Shown piece after piece: positions 7,010 through 13,766 of a DNA stretch of 17,256 nt. The stretch is from Rhodospirillaceae bacterium. Its GTDB lineage: Bacteria > Pseudomonadota > Alphaproteobacteria > DSM-16000 > Inquilinaceae. The notes below the pieces were generated by a model. The model was not told where the DNA came from. It made no database searches and saw nothing but the letters and a program-made list of their open reading frames with translations. How positions within the stretch are numbered: the first letter of the stretch is position 1; each line of letters begins with the position of its first letter. The stretch covers positions 1 through 17,256 of the forward strand of contig JAGQRL010000142.1 in NCBI GenBank assembly GCA_020425485.1, read 5' to 3'. A program made the position numbers and the translations under genes.

Positions 7010-7303
7010 ATGAGTGAGAAGAAAGAGCGTCGGTCGCTGACCGATGGAGAGATCAAGACCACGGACAAGGTTGGGCGCCGGTCGCTGCTCGGCATGCTGG
7101 GCGTCGGCGCTGCCGGCACGGCCATGCTGGCCGCCAGCGGCACCATGAACCAGGCCCATGCGGCGGACATCGACAACGGCACCTGGACCGATAGTGGGTC
7201 CTGCCCGCGCGGCTCCGGCGGTATCTGGACCGGCCTGACCGATGCGGACAACGGCAACATCACCGATGCCAGCGGCTATGGCCGCGGGTCGCCGTACTGC
7301 TGA
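7010..7303 (+). CDS. Small Tat-signal secreted protein (97 aa), function unknown
   Basis: ATG 7010 is preceded by GGGAGGG (6998-7004) at 5 bases. Residues 1-20 are charged, then VGRRSLLGML (21-30) is a twin-arginine motif followed by a weakly hydrophobic Ala/Gly core and an AHA-A cleavage site near residue 51. The mature part is only about 46 residues. It is rich in Gly, Ser, Asp and Thr, with two Cys (65 and 97, the last residue), two similar turns (GTWTDSGS and GIWTGLTDADNG) and a DADNGNITD stretch that recalls calcium-binding loops without matching an EF-hand. I recognise no named family. The frame extends upstream to 6911, but the Shine-Dalgarno and signal favour 7010. The next gene, phoX, is also a Tat substrate, though hairpins separate the two. 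Confidence 0.8.
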   Translation: MSEKKERRSLTDGEIKTTDKVGRRSLLGMLGVGAAGTAMLAASGTMNQAHAADIDNGTWTDSGSCPRGSGGIWTGLTDADNGNITDASGYGRGSPYC

Positions 7304-7317
7304 TCACCGACCATTGA

Positions 7318-7340
7318 GGGCCGGCTGACCCAGCCGGCCC
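7318..7340 (+). terminator. Perfect 10-bp hairpin after the Tat-signal gene
   Basis: GGGCCGGCTG, loop ACC, CAGCCGGCCC. The stem is perfect and starts 15 bases after the stop. No T-run follows, so it may protect the 3' end of the mRNA or act together with the next hairpin rather than terminate alone. Confidence 0.5.
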
Positions 7341-7350
7341 AGCCTGAACG

Positions 7351-7384
7351 AACGGCCGCTCCAAGGGGCATGGGGCGGCCGTTT
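7351..7384 (+). terminator. Likely intrinsic terminator
   Basis: AACGGCCGCTCC pairs with GGGGCGGCCGTT (12 bp including one G-U) around a 9-base loop. A short TTT then GGCGTTT follows. The U-tract is weak, but the form and place, between two independently regulated genes, suit a terminator. Confidence 0.55.
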
Positions 7385-7489
7385 GGCGTTTGGGTGCCAC
7401 AAATAGAGTTTTTCAATTCACAGTAGAGATCCAGGGCCTGCGCGACGGGCCGGCTGCGGCACCCCTGCGGGCGCCGGGCAGCAACGGAT

Positions 7490-7507
7490 TTGTAAAGCTC
7501 CTGTCAA
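7490..7507 (+). promoter_or_regulatory. Possible Pho box upstream of phoX
   Basis: TTGTAAA-GCTC-CTGTCAA has the 7+4+7 architecture of a PhoB site (consensus CTGTCAT repeated every 11 bp). The second half matches 6 of 7 and the first 4 of 7. A GATAAC (7513-7518) follows where a -10 would be expected, since PhoB sites replace the -35. The site is about 107 bases before the phoX start. The single good half-site keeps confidence low. Confidence 0.35.
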
Positions 7508-7613
7508 AAAACGATAACGCACTCGTGCTAACGCCCCTCTCACGCGCATTCGCCTCCGGCCGATGCCGGGGTCCGGCCGTTCCGGTCGGGGCAACCAGGG
7601 AGAGGGATAAGAC

Positions 7614-9611
7614 ATGGACCAACGCGATCCCCAGTTTTCGTGCAAGGCCGAAGCCTTTGAGGCCGCGGAAGACGTCGGCCGCAACCAGTCGCAGGCGCCG
7701 ACCTTCGGCGACGTGGTCGCCGCGCGCTTCGGCCGCCGCAACTTCCTGCGCGGCTCGCTGACCGCCACCGCGGTTGCCGCCACCTTCGGGCCGAGCCTGC
7801 TGCGCTCCATGGACGCCGCGGCGCAGACCACCTCGCGCTACGTGTTCGAGGAAATCTCGCACGGTGTGGACGAAACCCACCATGTGGCGCCGGGCTACAA
7901 CGCCGACATCCTGATCCGCTGGGGCGATCCCGTGGTCGCCGGGTCGCCGGCGTTCGATCCGCACGCCCAGACCGCCGCCGCCCAGGAAATGCAGTTCGGC
8001 TACAACAACGACTTCGTCGGCTATGTCGGCCTGCCCTTCGGGTCGAACAACCCCGATCACGGCCTGCTCTGCGTCAACCACGAATACACCAACGAAGAGG
8101 TGATGTTCCCGGGTGTCGGCGTGCAGGACGAAACCGGCTTCGCCAACATGACCCCCGACCTCATCGAGATCGAAATGGCCGCCCACGGCAACTCGATCAT
8201 CGAAATCGAGAAGGTCGACGGCACCTGGCGGGTGGTGGCCGACAGCCCCTACAACCGCCGCATCTCGCTGCGCAGCACGCCGATGGAAATCAGCGGCCCG
8301 GCCGCCGGCGATGCCCGCATGAAGACCGCCTACGACGCCGCCGGCACCCGCGTGATCGGCACCGTCAACAACTGTGCCGGCGGCATCACCGCCTACGGCA
8401 GCTACCTGACCTGCGAAGAGAACTTCAACGGCTACTTCTGGGGCGAGCTGACCGAAGATCACCCGGAAAACGCCAACTACGACCGCTATGGCGTGCCCGG
8501 CGGCTGGTACAATTGGGGCGAGCACTTCTCGCGCTTCAACATCAACCAGGAGCCCAACGAGGCGAACCGCTTCGGCTGGATCGTCGAGATCGATCCGCTC
8601 GATCCGCATTCGGTGCCGGTGAAGCGCACCGCGCTGGGCCGCTTCAAGCACGAAGGTGCCGAATCCATCGTCGCCGACAGCGGCCAGCTCGTCGTCTACA
8701 TGGGCGACGATGAGCGCTTCGACTACATCTACAAGTTCGTCAGCGCCGGCACGGTGAACACCGAGGACCGGGCGGCGAATTTCGGCCTGCTCGACGAGGG
8801 CACGCTCTACGTCGCCCGCTTCAACGAGGACGGCACCCTGGACTGGCTGCCGATGGTCCATGGCGAAGGCCCGCTGACCGCGGAGAACGGCTTCAACAGC
8901 CAGGCCGATGTGCTGATCGGCACGCGGCTGGCCGGCGATGCCCTGGGCGCCACGCCGATGGATCGGCCGGAAGATCTGGGCGTCAGCGCGACGACCAAGA
9001 AGATCTACGCGATGCTGACCAACAACACCCGGCGCACCGCCGAGCAGGTGGACGGCGCCAACCCGCGCGCCGACAACGCGTTCGGTCACATCGTCGAGAT
9101 CACCGAGACCGGCGACGACAACACCGCCACCACCGGCACCTGGGAGGTGCTGGTACAGTGCGGCGATCCGGCGGCCGGCGATGTCGGTGCCGTGTGGAAC
9201 CCGGCGACCAGCGAGAACGGCTGGTTTGCCGCACCGGACAACTGCGTGATCGACTCCCAGGGTCGCCTGTGGGTGTCCACCGACCAGGGTGGCGGCTGGG
9301 CCCGCAGCGGCACCGCCGACGGCATCTGGGGCCTGGAGACCGAAGGCGATCTGCGCGGCACCGGCAAGATGTTCTTCCGCGTGCCGGTGGGTGCCGAAAT
9401 GTGCGGCCCCTGCTTCCTGCCGGACGACCAGACCTTCATCGTCGCGGTCCAGCATCCGGCGACCGACGGCACCGCCGCCTACCCGGGCTTCGAGCGGACC
9501 TCGACCTTCGAGGATCCGGCCACCCGCTGGCCGGACTTCCAGGACGGCATGCCGCCGCGCCCGTCGGTGGTGGTGATCACCAAGCAGGGCGGTGGCGTGA
9601 TCGGCTCCTGA
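7614..9611 (+). CDS. phoX: PhoX family alkaline phosphatase, Tat-exported
   Basis: The product is 665 residues. Residues 1-38 are an unusually long n-region, then FGRRNFLRGSLTATAVAATFGPSLL (39-63) is the twin-arginine signal, cut near AAA-Q at 70. Family motifs follow: LLCVNHEYTNEE, NNCAGGITAYGSYLTCEENFNG (containing the iron-ligand Cys region of PhoX), GRFKHEGAESIV, YMGDDERFDYIYKFVS, MDRPEDLGVS, MLTNNTRRT and APDNCVIDSQGRLWVSTD. PhoX enzymes are monomeric beta-propeller phosphatases with a calcium-iron site that release phosphate from many esters outside the inner membrane. Export folded through Tat fits loading of the metals in the cytoplasm. A possible Pho box upstream and a strong terminator downstream make it a single-gene unit. 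The long antisense open frame opposite it is a composition artefact. Confidence 0.95.
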   Translation: MDQRDPQFSCKAEAFEAAEDVGRNQSQAPTFGDVVAARFGRRNFLRGSLTATAVAATFGPSLLRSMDAAAQTTSRYVFEEISHGVDETHHVAPGYNADILIRWGDPVVAGSPAFDPHAQTAAAQEMQFGYNNDFVGYVGLPFGSNNPDHGLLCVNHEYTNEEVMFPGVGVQDETGFANMTPDLIEIEMAAHGNSIIEIEKVDGTWRVVADSPYNRRISLRSTPMEISGPAAGDARMKTAYDAAGTRVIGTVNNCAGGITAYGSYLTCEENFNGYFWGELTEDHPENANYDRYGVPGGWYNWGEHFSRFNINQEPNEANRFGWIVEIDPLDPHSVPVKRTALGRFKHEGAESIVADSGQLVVYMGDDERFDYIYKFVSAGTVNTEDRAANFGLLDEGTLYVARFNEDGTLDWLPMVHGEGPLTAENGFNSQADVLIGTRLAGDALGATPMDRPEDLGVSATTKKIYAMLTNNTRRTAEQVDGANPRADNAFGHIVEITETGDDNTATTGTWEVLVQCGDPAAGDVGAVWNPATSENGWFAAPDNCVIDSQGRLWVSTDQGGGWARSGTADGIWGLETEGDLRGTGKMFFRVPVGAEMCGPCFLPDDQTFIVAVQHPATDGTAAYPGFERTSTFEDPATRWPDFQDGMPPRPSVVVITKQGGGVIGS

Positions 9612-9642
9612 TCCGATCCACCCGACCGGCCAACGCCTGGCG

Positions 9643-9678
9643 AGCGGGGCAGCCGAATGGCTGCCCCGCTTTGCTTTG
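9643..9678 (+). terminator. Strong intrinsic terminator after phoX
   Basis: AGCGGGGCAGCC, loop GAAT, GGCTGCCCCGCT: a perfect 12-bp stem followed by TTGCTTTG. It lies 31 bases after the phoX stop and 37 bases before the transporter start, so the next gene needs its own promoter, or read-through. Confidence 0.85.
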
Positions 9679-9714
9679 CCCGGTCCGTGCTCCCATCATC
9701 GCACAGGAGCTTGG

Positions 9715-11250
9715 GTGGCAGGAGCAGGGGTGGCGGCAAGGGTGGCAGAGGAAGCGGCCAGCGGCGGAACGGAAGCGGCGGTCGGCAGCACGGCCTGTCC
9801 GGCGCCGGCCCGGCCCTTCGTGCTGGTGGCCACCATCCTGGCGTCGGCCATGGCGTTCATCGATGCCAACGTGGTCAACATCGCCCTGCCGGCCATCCAG
9901 CGCGACCTCGGCGCCGGCTTCGCCGCGGTGCAGTGGGTGGTCAACGCCTATGCCCTGCTGCTCGGCGGGCTGATCCTGATCGGCGGGGCGGCGGGCGACC
10001 GCTTCGGGCGCAAGCGCATCTTCCTCCTCGGCATCGCCCTGTTCGGGCTGTCCTCGCTGGCCTGCGCGCTGGCGCCGACGGCCGGTACCCTGATCGCCGC
10101 ACGCGCGGCCCAGGGGCTGGGGGCGGCCCTGCTGGTGCCCCAGAGCCTGGCGATCATCGCCGCCACCTTCCCCAAGGCGGTGCGCGGCCACGCCATCGGC
10201 ATCTGGGCCGGCGCGTCCGCCATCACCACCTCCATGGGGCCGCCGCTCGGCGGCATCCTGGTGGACCTGCTGGACTGGCGGGCGGTGTTCTGGGTCAACC
10301 TGCCGTTCTCCGCCGCGGCTTTGTGGTTTGCCGCACGGCACATCGCCGAAAGCCGCAACGCGGGCGCCTCGGGATCGCTGGATTGGCCGGGTGCGGTGCT
10401 GGCGATCACCGCTTTCGGGGCGCTCACCGTGGGGCTCACCCTGTTTTCGGACGCCGGCGGGCCGGTATGGCCGGCATTGGCGCTGCTGGCGGTGGCGGCC
10501 GGCGCCCTGGTGCTGTTCTTGCGGGTGGAGGCGACAGCGCCGTCCCCCCTGGTGCCGCTGGCGCTGTTTGCCGACCGCGCGTTTGCCGCCGCCAACCTGC
10601 TGACGCTGTTTCTCTACGGCGCCTTGCGCGGGATCATGTTCCTGCTGCCGTTCGAGCTGATCGCCCGGCGCGGGCTGTCGGCCATCGAGGTCGGGCTGAC
10701 GCTGCTGCCGGTGGGGCTGATGATCGGCCTGGTGTCGCGCCGCTCGGGCGCCTGGGCGGATCGCCATGGGCCCGCCCGGCTACTGGTGGCGGGCTCGCTG
10801 CTGGTGGGCGGGGCCGCCGCGGTGCTGGCCGTGCAGATCGGTGCCTTCGTGCCGGGCATCGCCCTGCCGGTGGCGATGCTGGCCTGCGGCATGGCGCTGG
10901 TGGTGGCGCCGCTGACCACGGCGGTGATGAACGCCGCGGCCGACGATCGGGTGGGGGCAGCTTCCGGCATCAACAACGCCGCCAGCCGGATTGCCGGCCT
11001 GTTGTCGGTGGCGGTGCTGGGCTCCATCGCCGGGATGATCTATTTCGGGCAGGTGGATGGGGCCGGCCTTGCCCATGCGGGCTTGCGCTTCGGCGTGCTG
11101 CCGGCGCCGGGGGAGGCGGACCGGGCGGTGCTGGAAGCGGCGTTCGACACCGCCTATGCCGCGGCGATGGCGGCGGCGGCTGTGCTGGGCGTGCTGGCGG
11201 CCCTGGTCGCCCATCGCCATTTGCGGCCGGCACCGGGTGGCGGCGCGTGA
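9715..11250 (+). CDS. MFS drug:H+ antiporter, DHA2/EmrB-QacA type (14 TM)
   Basis: The product is about 511 residues from GTG 9715, chosen because AGGAG (9705-9709) is 5 bases upstream; the frame is open from TTG 9676. After about 34 cytoplasmic residues come the membrane segments. Motifs: FIDANVVNIALPAI (DHA2 TM1 motif), QWVVNAYALLLGGLIL, GDRFGRKRIF (motif A in the 2-3 loop) and TTSMGPPLGGIL (motif C of antiporters). DHA2 members export hydrophobic cations, antibiotics or metabolites with proton exchange; the substrate here is unknown. In TM1 the usual acidic-Thr pair reads DAN. It heads a plus-strand run with a small membrane protein (34-base gap) and a Nudix gene. No adjacent regulator is seen. 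Confidence 0.9.
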   Translation: MAGAGVAARVAEEAASGGTEAAVGSTACPAPARPFVLVATILASAMAFIDANVVNIALPAIQRDLGAGFAAVQWVVNAYALLLGGLILIGGAAGDRFGRKRIFLLGIALFGLSSLACALAPTAGTLIAARAAQGLGAALLVPQSLAIIAATFPKAVRGHAIGIWAGASAITTSMGPPLGGILVDLLDWRAVFWVNLPFSAAALWFAARHIAESRNAGASGSLDWPGAVLAITAFGALTVGLTLFSDAGGPVWPALALLAVAAGALVLFLRVEATAPSPLVPLALFADRAFAAANLLTLFLYGALRGIMFLLPFELIARRGLSAIEVGLTLLPVGLMIGLVSRRSGAWADRHGPARLLVAGSLLVGGAAAVLAVQIGAFVPGIALPVAMLACGMALVVAPLTTAVMNAAADDRVGAASGINNAASRIAGLLSVAVLGSIAGMIYFGQVDGAGLAHAGLRFGVLPAPGEADRAVLEAAFDTAYAAAMAAAAVLGVLAALVAHRHLRPAPGGGA

Positions 11251-11284
11251 CCGAGGACGGGACGGAGCAGGGACGGGACAGGTG

Positions 11285-11683
11285 ATGGTCGGGTTTTCTT
11301 CCTGGATGCTGGCGCTGGCGGCGCTGACGGCAAGCGGCCTGCTGGGGCTTACGGTGGCGGCGGATGCCGGCGGCGGCGCGCTCTATGTGCTCGGCCTGGT
11401 GCAGGTGGCGGCAAGCTGCCTGCTGATCTTCCGCGTGGTGGGGGCGGTGCCGGCGGGCGAGCCGGTGGGCCTGCCCTGGCCCGCCACCCGCCGCGGCAAC
11501 CTGCTGGCCATGGCGCTGTTCGCTGCCATGGGTGTCGCTGCCGCCTTCCTGGCCACCTGGACCGAGGCCTACTGGCCGGGGCTGGCGCTGGCCGGCGTGT
11601 TCGCCGCGGGCATCTTCCGCGCCATCGGCGGCTTTTTCGATGCCACACCGCAGGTGCCGGCCCCGCCCGAAGGCGCAGGCTGA
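11285..11683 (+). CDS. Small membrane protein (132 aa, four predicted helices)
   Basis: ATG 11285 follows GGGACGGGACAGG. Hydrophobic segments at about 5-25, 31-53, 72-91 and 95-117 suggest four transmembrane helices, with a short polar loop (VPAGEPVGLPWPATRRGN) in the middle and a Pro-rich tail. I recognise no family. The stop is 7 bases before the likely Nudix start and the MFS gene ends 34 bases upstream, so the three are probably co-transcribed. It could be a DUF-type inner-membrane protein of unknown role. Confidence 0.7.
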   Translation: MVGFSSWMLALAALTASGLLGLTVAADAGGGALYVLGLVQVAASCLLIFRVVGAVPAGEPVGLPWPATRRGNLLAMALFAAMGVAAAFLATWTEAYWPGLALAGVFAAGIFRAIGGFFDATPQVPAPPEGAG

Positions 11684-11690
11684 CCCGGCG

Positions 11691-12161
11691 GTGGCGCTCA
11701 CCCGCCTGCCGTTTCCGCGCACGCTCTATCGGCTCAGCCGCGGCTGGATGGGCATCGCCAAGCCCTTCCGGCTCGGCGTGCGCACGCTGATGTTCGATGG
11801 CGAGGGGGCGGTTTGCCTGGTGCGCCACACCTACCGGCCGGGCTGGTACCTGCCCGGCGGCGGCGTCAAGCGCTGGGAAACCACGGCGGATGCGGCCATC
11901 CGCGAAACCGAGGAGGAGGCGGGCGTGCGGGTGGACCGGCTGGGCCGCCTCATCCACCTCTATGCCAACTTCCAGGTGGGCTATTGCGACCACGTGGCGC
12001 TCTACCTCGTGGACGCCTGGCGCCCGGCCGAGCACCGCAGCCTGGAGATCGCCGAGGTGGGGTTCTTCGGCCTCGACACCCTGCCGCCCGACACCACGCG
12101 GCCGACCTTGCGGCGCCTGGAGGAGTGGCGCGGTGCCGCCGATCTCTCCGAACATTGGTGA
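11691..12161 (+). CDS. Nudix hydrolase
   Basis: The product is 156 residues from GTG 11691; ATG 11748 is an alternative but would cut into the N-terminal strand region (FPRTLYRLSRGWMGIAKPFRLGVRT) usually kept in relatives. The Nudix box is complete: G57-x5-E63-x7-R71-E72-x-x-E75-E76-x-G78-V79 within GGGVKRWETTADAAIRETEE; one position that is usually hydrophobic is Thr73. Strands before it (VRTLMFDGEGAVCLVRHTY, GWYLPGG) and after it (ANFQVGYCDHVALYLVDAW) complete the fold. Members cleave nucleoside diphosphates linked to other groups using Mg2+. The substrate cannot be inferred. It is tightly spaced behind the small membrane protein. Confidence 0.88.
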   Translation: MALTRLPFPRTLYRLSRGWMGIAKPFRLGVRTLMFDGEGAVCLVRHTYRPGWYLPGGGVKRWETTADAAIRETEEEAGVRVDRLGRLIHLYANFQVGYCDHVALYLVDAWRPAEHRSLEIAEVGFFGLDTLPPDTTRPTLRRLEEWRGAADLSEHW

Positions 12162-12197
12162 CGCGACGGCCGGCGGCCGCACGGCGATCCGCCTCCC

Positions 12198-12215
12198 TGC
12201 CTCGGCAATGAGGCA
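12198..12215. other. Small hairpin after the Nudix gene
   Basis: TGCCTC, loop GGCAAT, GAGGCA, a perfect 6-bp stem 37 bases after the Nudix stop, followed by AAAA on the plus strand. It lacks the T-run of a plus-strand terminator. Otherwise the 177-bp gap to the next gene shows no clear element. Confidence 0.3.
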
Positions 12216-12338
12216 AAACCGGCCAAGTGTCCGCCCAGATTTGCCATTTTCCGCGGCGACTATGGCCTGCTTGTCGTGGGCCTGCGTGACCGAATGGCAG
12301 TCGCGCCGGCCGGCGTCCGTGGCATTGGGAGCACGCCC

Positions 12339-13217
12339 GTGGCCTCTGGGTCGCCCAGGTACCGGTGGATTGGCTGGACCCTGCCGCTCTGGATCCTGCT
12401 GATCCTGGCGCTGGGCGGGGCGGGCTGGCGCGTGCTGGAAGCCTGCGGGCTGGCCTGGGTGGACGGCCAGCCGATCCTCACCTTCTGCCCGGAGCCCGAA
12501 GATCCCGATCCACGCACCGGCGTGCTGGTGGCCGAACGCCAGCGCAACGAGGTGCTGGAGGAAGAGTTGCAGCGCCTGCGGCTGGCGATGATCGATGCCG
12601 CCGACTGCCCGATGCCGCCGGAGCCCGAGCCGGAACCCGAACCGCCGATCCAGATCGCCCAGCTCGAAGAGCCGGAACCGCCGCCGCCGCCGGAGCCGGT
12701 GGTGGAGCCCGAACCGGAACCTGAACCCGATCCGGTGCCGGACCCGCCGGGCCTGCCGGAACGCCGGCCCGATCCGCCGCCGCTGCCGCCGCAGCCGGAA
12801 CCGCAGCCGATCCAGCCCCAGCCCATCGAGCCGCAACCCCAGCCGCTGCAGCCGCAGCCCCAGCCGCTGCAGCCACAACCCCAGCCGCAGCCCACACCGC
12901 CGCCGCCGCCGGGGCCGGTGAGCCTGTGCGATACCGACATGTCGGCGGCCGGGCGCCACGACGACCGGCGCACCGTCAACTTGGGGACCCGCGGCGGCAT
13001 CGTGACGGTGGACTACGACACCGTGCGCGTGCCCGACAGCATCGAGGTCTGGTACCACGGCCAGCGGGTGGTGGCGACGCCGGGCATGGTTTCCGGGCGC
13101 GGCCGGCTGCAGTTCTTCTTTACCCCGATTGGTAACGATCCTTACGTGCAGGTGGTCGTGAATTCCAATCGGCTGTTCCCAACGCGTTGGAGTTACAGGG
13201 TAAATTGTCCGCGCTGA
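12339..13217 (+). CDS. Membrane-anchored Pro-rich (EP/QP) protein with C-terminal beta domain
   Basis: The product is about 292 residues from GTG 12339, preceded by GGGAG (12327-12331) at 7 bases; the frame is open from GTG 12276 and ATG 12294, so the start is uncertain. One transmembrane helix (about 11-30, WTLPLWILLILALGGAGW) is followed by RVLEACGL...FCPEP and a short coiled-coil-like helix (65-85, AERQRNEVLEEELQRLRL). Residues 91-193 are extremely Pro-rich: first Glu-Pro repeats (94-135), then Gln-Pro repeats (152-186). The C-terminal domain (197-292) is beta-rich, IVTVDYDTVRVPDSIEVWY...GRGRLQFFFTPI...WSYRVNCP, and Cys197/Cys290 may pair. The layout suggests a TonB-like spacer presenting a domain across the periplasm. 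The C-domain recalls the end domains of SrfA- or VWA-type envelope proteins, from memory and at low certainty. Confidence 0.8.
   Translation: MASGSPRYRWIGWTLPLWILLILALGGAGWRVLEACGLAWVDGQPILTFCPEPEDPDPRTGVLVAERQRNEVLEEELQRLRLAMIDAADCPMPPEPEPEPEPPIQIAQLEEPEPPPPPEPVVEPEPEPEPDPVPDPPGLPERRPDPPPLPPQPEPQPIQPQPIEPQPQPLQPQPQPLQPQPQPQPTPPPPPGPVSLCDTDMSAAGRHDDRRTVNLGTRGGIVTVDYDTVRVPDSIEVWYHGQRVVATPGMVSGRGRLQFFFTPIGNDPYVQVVVNSNRLFPTRWSYRVNCPR
12840..12893 (+). repeat. 21-bp tandem repeats encoding QPLQPQP
   Basis: Two near-identical 21-bp units (12840-12860 and 12861-12881; three base differences) and a partial third encode QPLQPQP units in the Pro-rich spacer. Length change by this repeat would stay in frame. 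Confidence 0.7.
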
Positions 13218-13268
13218 CTTTGCGGGCCAAAGCCCGGCTAAGGCACCCGCCGCACCACAATCCATGAT

Positions 13269-13296
13269 TTGTTAAGTGTTGGGCTGCTATTTTAAT
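13269..13296 (+). promoter_or_regulatory. Possible promoter of the bacteriohemerythrin gene
   Basis: TTGTTA (13269-13274), 16-base spacer, TTTAAT (13291-13296), in an AT-rich island within GC-rich DNA. This would give a leader of about 25 bases containing GAAGGA (13316-13321) before ATG 13329. Confidence 0.4.
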
Positions 13297-13328
13297 GAGT
13301 GAGTCGGCGAGCCTTGAAGGAACGCAGC

Positions 13329-13745
13329 ATGCCTCTTGTCTGGGATGGATCCTTGTGCGTGGGCCACAAGGGCATCGATGACGACCACGAAAAGCTCGTG
13401 GGTCTGTTCAACCGGTTCGAGGATGCCGTTCAGCGCAACCAGGGCCGATCGATCATCGCCGAAACCGTGTGCGCCCTGGCCGATTACGCGATGTCGCATT
13501 TCACGCGCGAGGAGCATGTGATGCTCCGCCATCGCTACCCCGCCTATGAAGAGCACAAGGCCCTGCACGACCGGTTCCTGGAGGAGCTGAGCACGCTGGC
13601 CGGTGCGGTGGAAGAGCGGCCCGACGATATCAGCGGAGAGCTGCTCGACTTCTTCAAGGTCTGGATCGTCGATCACCTGATGACGGCCGACCAGGACCTG
13701 TCCGACTACATCTGCGACCGTCAGGTGGAAGCGGCCATCGCCTGA
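13329..13745 (+). CDS. Bacteriohemerythrin
   Basis: The product is 138 residues, a full single-domain length. GAAGGA lies 7 bases before ATG 13329. All seven di-iron ligands are in place: His20 (GIDDDH), His57 and Glu61 (HFTREE), His76 and His80 (HKALH), His116 and Asp121 (HLMTAD). The four-helix bundle opens with the usual LVWDGSLCVGHKGID. Such cytoplasmic proteins bind O2 reversibly and serve in oxygen storage, delivery or sensing. No signalling domain is fused. It has its own likely promoter and converges on the AspA/AstE-like gene, with 21 bases between their stops. Confidence 0.95.
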   Translation: MPLVWDGSLCVGHKGIDDDHEKLVGLFNRFEDAVQRNQGRSIIAETVCALADYAMSHFTREEHVMLRHRYPAYEEHKALHDRFLEELSTLAGAVEERPDDISGELLDFFKVWIVDHLMTADQDLSDYICDRQVEAAIA

Positions 13746-13766
13746 GCGGACTGCGGGCCGGCGCGA

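Larger units (their letters stand above)
7304..7613 (+). other. Intergenic region (310 bp) with hairpins and phoX leader
   Basis: The first 80 bases carry two hairpins, described separately. Next comes an AT-richer patch (about 7395-7430), a GC-rich stretch, and another AT-richer patch (7488-7530) with a possible Pho box. The phoX ribosome binding site AGGGAGAGGG (7597-7606) precedes ATG 7614. I saw no credible extra gene: the open frame that starts at 7390 runs into the phoX coding region in another frame. Confidence 0.6.

Noticed and set aside
7240..7275. DADNGNITD in the small Tat protein as an EF-hand loop
   Set aside because: The spacing of acidic residues and the Gly/Ile positions do not match the 12-residue EF-hand pattern; noted only as calcium-loop-like.
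7413..9455. 680-codon open frame on the minus strand opposite phoX
   Set aside because: It mirrors the codon structure of a well-supported gene in GC-rich DNA, its product is low-complexity without family motifs, and it runs through the putative phoX regulatory region.
12610..12910. Repeated GC-rich units that could look like a repeat array
   Set aside because: They are coding Glu-Pro and Gln-Pro repeats in one frame with no regular spacers, so they are not a CRISPR array.
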